Assembly: GCA_037176845.1 (NCBI GenBank)
Contig: JAYKXP010000069.1
Span: 1-64,000 of the forward strand
Direction of reading: 5' to 3'
DNA from: Paramarasmius palmivorus
Taxonomy: Eukaryota; Basidiomycota; Agaricomycetes; Agaricales; Marasmiaceae
DNA length: 64,000 nt
Shown here: one piece after another, positions 23,500 through 35,559 of the stretch
Numbering within the stretch: the stretch's first letter is position 1
Layout: every line of letters starts with the position of its first letter
The notes under the pieces: model-generated
What the model was told of the DNA's origin: nothing
Databases searched by the model: none
What the model saw: only the letters and a program-made list of their open reading frames with translations
Position numbers and translations under genes: made by a program

Positions 23500-24436
23500 C
23501 CTTCTCTATATTCCATTCACAGGTACGTCTATACATTTCAACATTCCTAGGGGTAGGCTTGATTAAACCCTCGAAGTAAAACACAAACGACACAACGTAT
23601 TCAAAAGGTGTGTCCTTCGCGTAAATCTCTCGATTTCTATACCTGACCTCATTGTCTTTCCAGCGCCGGAAGAATCATTACTGCTCGAGACACGCAAGCA
23701 TACAAAAGCCAGGATACCGGTAGCATCATGAGTCCATATGTACAATAGCTGGTTCTCGAGCAATACACCAGGTCTCCTATATAGCGACCAATCCCTCTTC
23801 TCGTCCAACGTACCCAACAAACGAAACATCATCATCCGTATCTACCTGCAAGCTACACGAACGTTAGTCAGACTCCGAGTCTTCCAACGTACCCATTCAT
23901 TCCGATCTGATATAACCTCTCAACCTCATCAAGCCTGTCCATCTTGCCATTGGGTCTCGGGCGCGGGGAGCCGGTTTCACCGTATCGAGTAGCAAAGCCC
24001 AAGATAGCTGTAGGACCGATTGGTTTTGCAGGGCAGGCTCTCAAGATAGAGCCAAACCAAACACCGTGCTCTTTCGCCTGGGTTCTGATACAGCTCTGTC
24101 AAGAGAACGACAGCATGAGCCGGCGCTACTGATACTTAGGATACAACAAAAATTCACCGAACGTCTCGTTGTCAACTTTGAGCGAGACATGCTCTGGCTA
24201 TTCGTTTCCGAGAACCAGACAACAAGGAAGTCTGTTGAAGCAAGTTTGACGCGCTTCTTCAATGGACCGATTATGTACTATGCCCGATTGCCTCTGGTTG
24301 AATTCGGTATAGCGTGCGATGAGTAGCAATCGGCATTGGACATGTATTGTCCTTCGTCTCTACCTCGAGACGCTATCTTCCGGTTTGGGCTTCGTTTTAG
24401 TGGTACTTGGATCTGAGGCGACAGCGGCAAACGTTA
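23500..24436. other. Unassigned sequence left of the hAT element
   Basis: Overlapping frames on both strands (for example 23738-23992 and 24066-24326 on plus, 23563-23835 on minus) have no clear counterpart in the window. I cannot say which, if any, is coding. The plus frame at 24066-24326 has ordinary protein-like composition (LVVNFERDMLWLFVSENQTT). Confidence 0.25.
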
Positions 24437-25175
24437 GTGACCTACAAGGGGGAAGCGGACCGTGGTTCCGGCACCGGGGGTCGGTCGGTCGGCTATGGAG
24501 GTCCTTAAAAAATTTTTTTGTCAAATTTTTTTTGAAGTTTAGGCAACATTCGGGGTCAGTTTTGAGATATATGAGAACTTATCTGAGCAGAATTCAGCTG
24601 AGAATAGCATATACGGGCATATGAGTATGCGCGGTTCAAACTTCCTGATCTGGTCAGGTCCACCCGGCGCCAACTGTGGGCGGGCGAGCGCTAAAATGGG
24701 GAAATTTGGTCAGTAACTTGTCAGTAACACGAATTTTGACATGGGTGTTGATGATTATGCGCGTGGAAGCTGATTGTCAGCGTTGCGAGGTATCAAAGAA
24801 TGGGAAATATGAAGTTCTCGTTCCGAAGCCGATGCTGGAAGAGTATGTGTTATTTCAGCCAACAACATCCGAAAGTTTTGGCTTGGTCCCTTTAATGCGC
24901 CGTGTTGATTGCTTCTGGCAGTCGCTGAGGTGTCTTGGTCCCGTCCATGTTGCCACTGGCGTGCGGTACTGTGGGAGGTCTGGGAATGGTTTACAACTCA
25001 CAATGATCAAAACTCATAGACACGGTTCACCCAAAGACGAAAATTTTCGGTGACGTAATGGGAAATACCTTCTATATATGGAAGGCGGCCGTCGGTCGGT
25101 TCCCTCAGTCGGCCCTTAAAAAAAATTTCGACCCCATGTGTTAAAAAATCTTCCCGCTTCCCCCTTGGTGACCTA
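24437..25175 (+). mobile_element. Non-autonomous hAT-type element with 8-bp target-site duplications
   Basis: GTGACCTA is repeated at 24437-24444 and 25168-25175. The 723 bp between them (24445-25167) begin CAAGGGGGAAGCGG and end with its exact complement, giving 14-bp terminal inverted repeats. Subterminal GGTCGGTCGG and CCTTAAAAAA..TTT tracts occur near both ends. An 8-bp duplication with short CA-starting terminal repeats is typical of hAT elements. The only long frame (24676-25053, 125 aa) shows no transposase motif, so the element must depend on a transposase from elsewhere. Confidence 0.85.
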
Positions 25176-25940
25176 TGCATATCTCTATCTCAACCCCCCT
25201 GCCAAGCTTCCTCCTTTCTCAACGAGAAGAGCGGATGTACCAGTAACCGTGTTGAAAGCTTGCACATCTTCGGCTCTTCTTGTGGACATTCACCTCTGCT
25301 TAGCCTCATAGCCAAGCCCTGGAGCTTGAATCTACACATACTTAGCGCTTCGCCTCACTGATACTTATGTTCAGAACTAGGTTACTCTCTGATTCAATAA
25401 GGCGCCGGCGCCGCACCGATTAATGAATGTGTTGATGGTTCAAGACATACCAGCAAGGATATCGACTCGCTAACATCAACGAATCGTTACCAGCTACGAA
25501 GTTCGACGCCATCCTAGAGGTTCTTTCTAACCTTCAGCATACTCTTCACCACCTGCACCCGATATGCCGTCCTCAAAAGACTGAACACGATACCACAAAG
25601 GAGGGGAAGGAGATTGTTGTCATTCTAGGCGTGCTGGAACCTAGTAAAAGCTGATGTCCTGTCCAGACGACGTCTCGGTGATGCTTGTCGACGATTCGAT
25701 GTTCAACGGCTGAGGGACGACGAGGTCTATGAGTCAAGGGCTAACCAGCATCTGACACGAAAACTAGAAAGTTCTCAGGTTCGTGAATTCCGACTTGGTA
25801 CTTCGACCAGCAAACCTTCATGCCACCTAGGTCACTAGGATAGTGTAGAACCCGAACATGGAGACATGGAGTTGGACAATGAGGTGAGGAAGGATTGATT
25901 GCAACTCGCGAGGCAGGTAAAGGCAAGGTATCGCCACCTG
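25176..25940 (-). pseudogene. F2-type remnant, copy 1
   Basis: The stretch from GTGTTGAAAGCTTGCACATC (25249) to about 25900 is duplicated at 34.65-35.35 and 53.74-54.2 kb and more distantly at 36.2-36.6 and 49.2-49.6 kb. On the minus strand, fragments such as YRVQV and a GTATGTCTTGAA donor are shared, but stops break every frame. Confidence 0.4.
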
Positions 25941-26600
25941 TTGTATGTCGAGGAGGTATGGGTGTAGTAGCGGAATAGCAGCATGGGGAATGAAACAGTT
26001 ATTTCTGAGCTTTACCGATTTGACTAAGAGCTCAAAGCCGAGACTCTATGAAGTTTTCGTTGCCGCCGTAGGTACGACACGTCGAAAAAGTAGTGGACAG
26101 CGAACATCCACCAACGAACTGCAAAGAACCCGTAAGTCAGACAGCAGAAGGCTCAAGTGTATATCGAACGTACGAATCCAAGTGTACATGTCAAACTCAT
26201 GCACAAATATATCGCTCTGGAACCAACGTCAACGTTCATCATCCACGGCCAAAGTCGCTGGTGAGCGAAACCAGCGGTGTCACGGTTCTGTCGCTGGTCG
26301 CTTCCCCTTCCTTCTCACTAGACCACTTCGCCATGTGCCGATCCCTCGGATTCAACATCGACATCTTTCCCATACACACACGCTCCTCCTTCGCCTCAAC
26401 CCAGTCCATCCACATCAGCAATCTTCCATCCGGACTTCCCAGCAAAACCAAGGACGAGCATTACGGCGAGCTGTCAAAGCCTAAGCTTTCTTCGCGTCCA
26501 TCCCAAACTCAACAAACGAGAACGACCAATCAGAGCTGGGATGCGAAATTTGGGGTAAAGCTGGGCAGCGGGTGTGTAAATACGTTTTTCCATTGAAAGA
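25941..26600. other. Mixed remnant with M-type branch block
   Basis: GACACGTCGAAAAAGTAGTGG at 26080 corresponds to the M-type intron block. Plus-strand frames of 179 aa (25945-26484) and 167 aa (26093-26596) cross it and are probably shadows. The neighbouring minus exon has stops. Confidence 0.3.
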
Positions 26601-28500
26601 CGTATTCGAACTTCATTATCCGGCATTAGGGATAGGCGGCGTGCGTATCTTCGTATTTTCCGGAAGCGCAAATATTTCAAGATTAAACGAGCTTGCAATG
26701 GGATTACTGGGGAAACAAGGCAAAGTTAGCAACTGCTGAGAGAACGAGAAGATGAACATGGAGGTACTCACCAGCATCCAGAGAGCAATCCAACACATCC
26801 CCGATTCCGAGTCGCATCGGAAAGCTACGTTGAAGCTACGTGAATCACCGTCTCCCAACGACGTACTCCTCCTGGACAGATATCCTTCGCTTCTCTGTAA
26901 AAGACGGAGCCAGAGGAAGGTATATCATTCCTCCAATGGGCACTGAAGACGCGTAAAAGATAGTAGATGGCGAAAGCATCTTGCAAGGTTATTCCATGAC
27001 TGAGGTAGTAATGTTCCTGGTGTTGAACTATGCAGATGTTGTCATGGGATCTACACGTCCTAGGATGTTGCTCGCATCTCTCAAATGACACATAGTCTTC
27101 GGTGCCTCGTTCTTCCCAAAGCTGGAAACGCGAAAAAGAAGACGGTTTAGTCTGGGGATTATTCACCGCGGAGTGAGGCTAAGATATCTTACCCAAAACA
27201 TCCGCGTTGACGAATATGTGCTCCTTGTGTAGCTTCCCTTGGGAGAATGCGCTTTGACTCTCACCAGCAACTGAATATGCAGGTCCTCCGACGCTTTTCG
27301 CGCCAATAAAAGTTGGAGCCGACGGCTATATACCATCTTAGTCTAGAGTAACCATAGGCATCAGTAGCTGCAGAAGAGAGTAAAAGATTCCGACGTACTA
27401 ATGCCCACATCTTCAAGCTCTCGACAGCTCCTCTCATTACCCATTCAAATGAGTACACATTCGTCGGGAAATGTATCGTGTTGTGCTAGAAATAACTATC
27501 AGTAAAAGACACCTCCAACGTTCGGACATACTAACCTGGTTATTGAATCCTCGAGGCTCGTCGAGGTATCGACCGTCCAAATGTCCACAGCAGCCGCGAG
27601 TCAGATTGCAGGTCTACACATTCGCAGCTGTAGAGGTTGCACGCCTCTCGTCCATGCGAACGCCAACGCCGACACCCGAAATCCAACCCCTGGCGCCCGC
27701 CATTCAATCTCCCCTGGAGCAAGTCGTGGTTTGGTGACGTTCCCTTTCCATGAGCTCAAGACATCGTTTATGTCGACGGCAGTATCGATAGAACGACCGC
27801 TGAGATTCTGAACCCAAAACCGATGGAGATATTGATGTTGGGTAAGAATTTGGAGCGCAGGATGAGGAAGGTGAGGATATGGGCGAAGAGCTGGTCACAG
27901 ATATCCTGGAACCAACTTGGGTATTGACTTGAGGCGGTGGATGTGTCGGATGCTGGAAGAGCTTTCGAGTCAACCGGTTTGACTGGAGGCCTCGAGCTGA
28001 CAAGATACCGCTGTATATTTGTGTAAGTAAAACGCGCTGAAAAGATGAAGAATAACGACTAGGAGCACTTACCCTGGGGGTTATACAGCAAAATCGACAA
28101 TCTCATCTCCAAGTCGTTCCTGCCGTGCCCGTATCGGAGCCTATTATCACCACGAGATCTAGCAAGAGTTCTTTCTCGATTAGATAGGCTGGTTGAAAAG
28201 GGAGTGGCTCGAACGGGTTTGGGTTGGCGAGTGCATTGGCTTTGGGTTGAGGCCGACGATTTCCGGAGGCGGTGATGGGCTATACTTGGAGCACGAGAGA
28301 GGCTGCGCGGCAAATTCTATGAGAAGTAGGGATTACGCTGCAGTACATGCATAGTAGAAGGTTCAATGAGCCCCGATGAAAAAGGCTGTAGGTTGAGATT
28401 AGTGTACATACCAATGTTAAGATAGTCGTGTCATTCCTTGACTGGTTCGATCTTGGAGTTGAGCTATTCAAAGGTGTGTTACATTCCAAGAAAGTGGACA
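26601..28500 (-). pseudogene. F3-type gene remnant, copy 2
   Basis: From right to left on minus: FSTSLSNRERTLARSRGDN to NDLEMRLSILLYNPQG at a GTAAGT-like donor (28073), a short intron, the exon aligned to the LRVVVEGLGL exon of 43 kb (27540-27722), then HIFVNADVLG at a GTAAGA donor (about 27190). The exon equivalent to PSFTEKTRKICVREQWIVGR of 42.1 kb is here PSFTEKRRISVQEEYVVGR. Stops occur in several exons. Confidence 0.4.
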
Positions 28501-28507
28501 GAAAACA

Positions 28508-28615
28508 CTCGAACGTACCACTATAGGCTGCGAAAGGATGAACGACATGACTGTTTTGAGAAGAGAAGTGCCGGCGGCAAACACTCTTCCGCCTTGACCA
28601 CCACCTCTTTCATCA
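28508..28615 (+). repeat. L block copy (unit 3 left border)
   Basis: GACTGTTTTGAGAAGAGAAG, TGCCGGCGGCAAACACTC and TTGACCACCACCTCTTTC occur in order. Confidence 0.6.
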
Positions 28616-29720
28616 TCACCCATCGACTGCACCACCAAGGAATCCAATTCAACGTATTAGCCTCTTCCCAAATATGACGACAGGTACGTCTTTTTCTTCC
28701 TGTATCCCTGGTAGCGCTCTCAACCCATCTCAGGACGAAATCACGCGTCATGCCTAGGCCGACCTCGACATCCCGGACTTCTTCCTTGCTCAAAGTGGAG
28801 GTTTTGTTGGCTGAATGACCACGAAAAGGTGCGCTCTCAATGCTTCAAAATATTCCATGCTCCCATAACCTGAACTTCCTTCTAGGACATGACCTTGAAG
28901 CCCTCAACGTACCCACAACTTTACTACAACCAACAACACCCTTGCGCACTCCTATAGCTTCAGCCCTACCGTCCTCCCAGCCTACCATGCCCTCAATCCA
29001 CGCTCAACCTGCCCTTGCCAGAAGAATCGTCTCGGAATCCTTCGCGCACCCGACCAAAGTCTACAACCCAAATCCACACCCCAAGGCTTCGAGTGTTCAT
29101 CGTCACTCAATCCCAACGTTTGACGGCGAGTAGATGCCCAGCCAACACTATGAGCTGGGACATAGCATGGTGAACTTCCTTCTTCCATTTGCACGACTTT
29201 TACTTACTCTGAATGTTAGCCTCGATTCCAACTTCCAACGCACCTCAAATTCAAACCCGCGGATACGAACACACCCCTGTCCCCCTCTGCGATGAATGTC
29301 CTAGCATTCACGGATCTCGACAATTGCCTATTACCCCTGCAAGCTCTTGCCCATCCTCCAATGTTGGATGCAAGGTTTTGGGTGGTATCGGGTGCTGTAC
29401 TAACGTTCTACTGGGACGTTAGGAGATGGGTGTTGAGGGTCGCGATTAAGACTTGAGAGATCCTTGGAAGAAGGGATCAAAGACCTCGGTGAGTAGCATA
29501 TCAATCTACGAGCTGGTCGTCGAGATGCTCATGCTGTTCTCTCCTTCCATATAGGGAAGGATGCTTACTGCATATGGACATTGGTATCGACTATTCTAAA
29601 AACTATCGGGAGCAAAAGTTTTGGTGCATTTGAAAGGTCACAGTTCTCTCTTCAACGTGTGTATCGGACTGGATAATGGCACGGTATGAGGTAGAGGTAT
29701 ACTTGTATATACTAAAGTCT
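28616..29720 (+). pseudogene. P-type gene remnant, unit 3
   Basis: The X exon after CTCAG (about 28734), Y exon after TTCTAG (28884; LRTPIASALPSSQPTMPSI), W exon after GTTAG (about 29219; NAPQIQTRGYEHTPVPLCDE) and a shortened final exon (CCTTCCATATAGGGAAGG at 29545) are all in the expected order. W has lost part of its middle and the frames do not join. Confidence 0.4.
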
Positions 29721-29749
29721 AGAGTCAACGAGGAACATGCGTGTACTGT

Positions 29750-31390
29750 ATAAGATGCGGAGTTGTCGAATGGATAGCGAATGGATAGCATGAAGGTCCA
29801 TATATGAGACACCATCATTCCACAGGAAAACCGACCACCGGTATACGTAGTATCAAGTCTGATAGCAAGGAAGGTATCTTTCTCGCAGTCGGAACTGCAA
29901 CCTCGAGTTACATACAATTCCTGGGTATCTCCAAGAACGGTGGTGAGGGATTCTTTGCGCCGCTGAAGAATATTCGTTTTTCCTGTACATGAAACAACAT
30001 TAGCATCAGTCGGGAGCAGAACAAAAGAAAAGAGTACCCACTAAGGACGCTGAGAATAGCGCTTCCCAATTTGCTCCAAGCTTTATTCCTCATCCAAGCC
30101 CAACCAAGTGTATCCCCCTCCAATGGCAGTCTATGTGGGCGTAGGATGGTTTCCGTCGCATCCTCAAACGATATTCCGCGACGTATCGTGTTGATAAGGA
30201 CAACCGCCAGTTTTACTTGGGAAACTTGGCACAGACAAGGCTAAACGACCTTATTCGTCAAGTGAACGAGGATTAGAGCTGGAACTTGGGTGAAGATGAA
30301 GCTGGGGGCGTGTATCCTTCAAGATATGCGGAGCCGAAGAAGGGGACATGGAGGCGTCAGTAGGCGGAATGCCCTGGGAACCCTTATGCAGCTCATGATG
30401 AGCTTGGGGTATGGAACTGGAGGATGGATTTGGGGAGAGTAGGGCTACGAGGCGGTAGGGGGGCGGAGAGTGAACGTTTGGACATCGAGGAAGGCAGGTG
30501 TGCAGGCGACAGGAAAGAACAGTTTTTCCAAGCTTGCCAATTCAAAAAAAAAAGGCTAGGATGGAACTTGAGCTAGGTTTCATTGCCTCTGTAAATAATC
30601 CCATGTCAGTAAGACGCGTCGAAAAAGTGGAGGATAGTGTGTACTTACCCAACGATGTCATACCAGCAAGCCAACTCGACCGTCGATTCTACGATGCCCA
30701 TTCTTGTATCCAAAACCCTATCGTCACCACATGCACCAACGTGAATGCATTCGCAATTTGGCGAAAGGCATGGAACAAGGCTCGACAGCTAGCGTCATCG
30801 TGAGCAAAAGGAGTAGGTGTAACCGTGTATGCTTGGGATTGTCGGTTGCGGTAGGAAGGGCCATATGTGGAGAAGTAGGCTGGGATCGTCGCGCGGAGTC
30901 TTGCGAGGTGGGCACGGGAAACGTGTAGTATTGGGACTAGGGTGCAGGGACCGACCACGGGTCACTGGACGCATTACAATGCGAATGGAAGGTTTGAAAG
31001 GGATGTGTATAGCGCATATCGCGGGAGGAGGAAAATTGCAGCCTAGTTGAGGTAGTTAAGGTTGTGTGGATGGCATTGTAACGATTTGAGCTTGGAGTGA
31101 CTGGGAATGGGGTCGACGTAGTGTCGAGGAGCGCGTTTGAAAAGGTGATAGAAGGCTTTTGGAGAAGGCTTTTGGGTTATCCATGAACAGGAATACATCT
31201 TCAAAGGTTTAGATGGCATTTTTAGGCTTGTCATTGCCTAGGAGGAGCGATGAGTGACGGCGAAAAACGGTGAGAGTAGCTAACATACCGACAGTCATGC
31301 CGTGGATAATTCTATCGTATCTTGGATTCGATTTTGCTGAGTTGCTGAAAGGTATATTAGATCCAAGAACGATACCCAGTAAACATTTGA
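29750..31390 (-). pseudogene. M-type gene remnant, unit 3
   Basis: Exons read, from the L block leftward: AMTSLKMPSKPLKMYS (about 31210-31240), SYRNRQSQAYTVTPTPFAH (about 30810-30870), LDTRMGIVESTVELACWYD to a GTAAGT donor at 30650, an intron with ACGCGTCTTACTGACAT ending TTACAG, then EAMKPSSSSILAFFF. Exon 1 has two in-frame stops near its end (31420). The exon order is complete, but the reading frame is not. Confidence 0.45.
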
Positions 31391-31500
31391 ACGTACCTTT
31401 CTATGCCTACCGAGATGAACGCGTTGAAGGAGGTGGTCGTTTTGAGGAAAGGCAAGCGCCGGCGGCGAACACGCTTGCACCGCGACCACCGTGACCCTTT
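31391..31500 (+). repeat. L block copy (unit 3 right border, gene B side)
   Basis: GAACGCGTTGAAGGAGGTGG, CGTTTTGAGGAAAGGCAAGC and GCCGGCGGCGAACACG are present. The start context reads ACCACCGTG instead of ACCACCATG, so both overlapping starts are lost here. Confidence 0.6.
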
Positions 31501-31900
31501 TCCTCTTCTACCCAAGTCCAAGGACTCCATTCCAGTCGTAAACAACGTCTGCAATGTAACAGGTACGTATTTTTTTTCTACGTCCCTTGCAGCGCGCTTA
31601 GCCCATCTCACAGGTCAAATTATAACCACGCTTTTGCCTCCTACCTCGACCTTCCGAGTGTTCACAGTGGGAAATTTATTAAGATGGCATTGGATTCCGG
31701 CATTCATGTTCGCTGGGGCGCGTAAGCAGTGGGAGGAGTATTTACAGTATGCAGACTATGTACACGTATTGGGACTGTACTGCCTTATGTGGATGAGATG
31801 GCTATTAAAAGGAAAACATTATCGGCGTATCATTCGGTACCTCAGTCAACGTCCGGGGCATTTGGTACATTTGAGCATAGAGGTTCATCGGTCGATAACG
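31501..31900 (+). pseudogene. P-type remnant next to gene B
   Basis: A GTACGT..CACAG intron (about 31563-31611) and an X-like exon (VFTVGNLLRWHW frame) follow the L block. The Y' exon seen beside A, C and D is missing. The remaining plus frame (to 31960) overlaps the 3' end of gene B and is likely non-coding. Confidence 0.35.
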
Positions 31901-31903
31901 CTC

Positions 31904-34093
31904 TCATACGGCCAGAGAATAATGACTGGTGTGCACGTATCCATTGAATCCTTTCGTTGAAAACTGATGGAAATGTGTACAGCCGAGCCGATTCAACATC
32001 TGCGTCGATATCCATAGTTTCTCCGTCTTTGGAATATTCTCTGTTAGAGGTACATCAAGAGATTGACTAGGAGACTGACGATTATCTTTGACCTCTTCGA
32101 AACGCGCATCACTGCCAACCACCTCAAGTATTGTACACCCAAGAGATCGGGCCAAGCCCAAGGACGCAGGATCAAAGTTTTCGTGAGAATGAAGCATTTG
32201 AAGCGCATCGTAGGCATCCCAACCCCACCAGTCATGCCATACTGCGATAGCAGTCTTGAACGAGGGAAGCCCTAGCCTCATCCGATCATCCTCTGATATC
32301 TCCTTGTTTCCAGAGGAATCAAACGACCAATAGTAGTGGGTCCCTTCTAGCCAAGCATCCCACTTGTCACCGTCATCACAGGGGCGAGGTCCTGGTCGGA
32401 TGAAAAGGTAGATGAGTGTCGATGCGGGAATGAAATCTGTGCAGATGTGGGATGCTTCTTTGTCCTGTTCACGTTTGAAGTGAAGTCGAAAGTCATCCAT
32501 GATGACTGTAATAATTCATGCATTGATCAGTAGTAGCACACAATTGACGAACATAATCAGCTCACAATATTGCTCCCATTGACCTTCCGGAATCTCAAGC
32601 TGGCTGAAAATAGCATGTGATTGCAATACCCACAATTCCACAAATGAATCCCACACTCCCATTGGCCACACATCATAGAGTAACTCGAACGACTCAAGGG
32701 ACTCAATGTCCGAAGGCTTCAAGAGAAACCTATACCCCCAATGAGCCTAAGTGACCGCATCAACATCAATTGAAACGCACCTTACGGATCCGTCTTCCAT
32801 CACAAGCGTGTTCTCTCGCATGACATCCGGCACGTTGAAGTGCCTTTCCCAAGGGTAGTAGAACCACTTATCTCTCTCTACCGGATATCGCGCGATGATT
32901 TCTCGGGAAGTTCTATGATAAACTGTGCCGGGGAGAAAGGAGAGGATGAACTTGATTTCTTGGTTATTTGGCCACTCTCGGGTGAATCTATTGGACCACG
33001 AAATTCCTTCGAGAATAGTGCGCGCAGGAAGAACTCCTATAAGGTACTGGAAAAGTGCGCTGGTGTTGCTATAGGCACGAAGATCCAGAAGAGGGTGCAT
33101 ATCTCCAGGGAGCGCGAGAGTCATCTTTGACCAAACCTGGTAACGTACGGCAAATGAACCATGAACATAGGGACCTTTGCGTAAGTTGCCAGTTCTAGGT
33201 TCAACCCAAAGTTCGCGAAGCGGCTAAACACTTGAGTGTGATTATCAGGCTGGTATTGTGTAAACAGTGGACATACCGTCCACTCATCCAATCCTTGTAC
33301 GCTTGCCCGCTAAGAAAGAAGGAGTAAGAAGGTCAAACAAAGAAGAGAAGATGGACCCACACAAGAAAAATATGTGTACAGCATCGCTAAGTATCCATTT
33401 TGTTCAAACACATGCGATACCGGGATCAGCGCTATATTGTAATTTGATGAAAGTTAGCACATCTCTTTCAGCTTGAAGTCATGGCTTTACCATCATAGAA
33501 AACCAGCGCTGGCATGGCATTCCAGTTAATATACCCGAAAAGCTCCAAAGAGATGACATCTCTATGCTTCATCAGCCTCTCGGAAGGTTCGGGAACACAT
33601 CACTCACTTGACAGCGGAAAAGGTTTTGAAGTCTTGCTGGTAGGCCTATTCGGATGCAGCGTCAGTGATGTCAGAAATTGCGCGCGAGAGTGTCGTCACC
33701 TGGTCGGCATCAGGCCCAGTATATTGCACATATAAAAATTCTTCGCCCTTGTCTTCACCGTGAATGGTAGCAACGTGGACTATTCGACGAGCATCAAAAG
33801 TCTCCTTTATGAAGCCTCGTCTGTCTGTTCTCATCACTGTGGACTCTGCAATCTTTCGCTTGAGACGGATATTCCCTGTCTTGAGTTCTCGGTACTGGGG
33901 AAACGACTCAGCAAGACGGTTTGAAGGCCACAAACCATCCACAAACCTGATCCAAAGCTGTAGAAGATCTCTCTATACTCGGATCTGAGATATGTACCAG
34001 ATCTCTGCCGACGTAGTAGTTATGTTGGTCGCCTGTGATAGCTAAAGAGACACCGCCTTCGATAGAGAAGTTGGAGGATCCTTGAATCGACAT
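31904..34093 (-). CDS. Paralog B of the GNQHN-type family, 587 aa, last intron not removed
   Basis: Exons: 33947-34093, 33700-33894, 33608-33645, 33491-33561, 33361-33431, 33277-33309, 32781-33223, 32566-32729 and 31904-32505, 1764 nt with an open frame. Exons 3-8 have exactly the lengths seen in A, C and D. Start MSIQGSSNFSIEGG, then GDQHNYYVG in place of GNQHN. Conserved blocks are ANIRLK-like TGNIRLKRKI, LFGYINWN, PVSHVFEQNG, LRELWVEPRTG, WFYYPWERHFN, YLFIRPGPRPC and VWHDWWGWDAYDALQML. The site of the final intron has a 39-nt remnant starting GTCAGT, whose length keeps frame, so I read through it. It is the most diverged member. An alternative start lies 30 codons upstream (34183). Function unknown. 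Confidence 0.78.
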
Positions 34094-34194
34094 GAGAAGA
34101 GATGATGGCTGAAGACAAAGTTGTGTGTGTGGAACGTAGTTTGACCCAAAAGCGGTTGGTGTATTAGGAGATGTCGATAACAACTCTATTGGCG

Positions 34195-34218
34195 TGAGTC
34201 ACGCCGGGCGGCGAATAG
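34195..34218 (-). promoter_or_regulatory. Shared upstream element of the A-D family (gene B copy)
   Basis: On the coding strand GCCGCCCGGC is followed by GTGACTCAC, about 102 bp upstream of the ATG. The TGACTCA core and palindrome survive although nearby DNA has diverged strongly from A, C and D. Confidence 0.55.
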
Positions 34219-34479
34219 CAAATGCGTTTCCGACAGCATCAGTTGCATTTGAACCCGTAAATGGGAATACCCAAGCTAACCATAAACACCGCCACCCTCA
34301 GCTTCGATGTCGCCTCTACGCCCCTAAGCCTACATCCACCGAATCTTCGGGCCCTAGAGATACGCACAAGGACAACACCGACACAGGAGTCCTTGAGGTC
34401 GTGAAGGAGCTCGAAGCTGAGAGAGCATCAGATTGTAGAGTCCTTGTTTGGAGTTTCCGGGTTGATGAATAAGAGTAAG

Positions 34480-35390
34480 TATATTAGTGGGAACGTGCTA
34501 GCTGCTGGGCATCGCACCCAGAAGCGTCCGTGAATGTTTTTTTCTCGACCTTCAAACGCCACGTGTTGACAGCACCAGCCAGGGCAACTGGAGTGAGCAT
34601 CGATGTTGGTGAGCACCGAGATACAGCGAGAAATGCAGACATACGAACCATGTTGATATCCTGCATATCTTCAGCTCTTCTTGTGGACGTTCACCTCTGC
34701 TTAGCCTCGTGGCTAAGCCCTGGAGCTCGAGCCATCGACACGTTCGTTGGTAGGTACGGCCTTGCCAAATCAGAGAGTAAGCTGGGGCTAAACACAGGTA
34801 TTAGCGAAGAGAAGCGTTATGCATAGATTCAAGACATACCAGTGAGAATATCGATTCGCTCGAATCGCTACCAGCCACGAAGTTCAATCCCATCCTAAAG
34901 ATTTTGACGTTCTCTGAAATACTCTTCATCACCTGCACCCGATACTCGGGACACCATCCTTCAAAGACTGAACGCGATACCAGTGCGATACCCAGGAGCT
35001 AAAGGAGGTGAAGGGGATTGTCCTCAATTTGCTGGATCGTAGGCGTACGAGAACCTGAGGAAAAGTTGCTGCCATGCCCGGACGACATCTCGGTGATGCT
35101 TGTCGACGAAGATTTGACATTCAGCGGCTGAGGAACGCCAAAGTCTACGAGTCAAGAGCTAACCAACATCTGACACGAACACTAGATTCTCAGGTTCGTG
35201 ATTCCGACTTGGTTAAGCGCAAGCACAACTACCACTGTAACCTGCGAACCCTCATGTCACCTAGGTCACTAGGATAGCACAGAACCCGAACCTGGAGGCA
35301 TGGATCTGGAGAATGAGGTGAGAGAAGGTTGATCGTGACTCGCGAGGCAGGGTAAGGTCAAGGTACCGCACTAAGACTGGTGGAACACCA
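34480..35390 (-). pseudogene. F2-type remnant, copy 2
   Basis: CATATCTTCAGCTCTTCTTG (34664 on) through to about 35350 repeats 25.26-25.9 kb in the same order. A short minus frame (34929-35120; FTSFSSWVSHWYRVQSLKDG) resembles pieces of the other copies. No continuous gene. Confidence 0.4.
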
Positions 35391-35559
35391 GCCAAACGCT
35401 ATTTGAGTCGAGACATGATGACAACTCAGAACAAAAAGTCGGGATCTGAGAGTGTAGAGATCGGAGAATGAAGAGTTGGCGGCGGTTGGATTCCCGCATT
35501 CTTGGATGTTGGATGGGGAATTGGTGTACAGGAAAGTGCTCAGGGTTTTGTGGCTGTTG

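Noticed and set aside
24676..25053. 125-aa frame inside the hAT element as a transposase
   Set aside because: No hAT dimerisation or catalytic motif is visible, and it is far too short.
25945..26596. 179-aa and 167-aa overlapping plus frames
   Set aside because: They overlap each other in different frames and cross an M-type intron block, so they are likely fortuitous.
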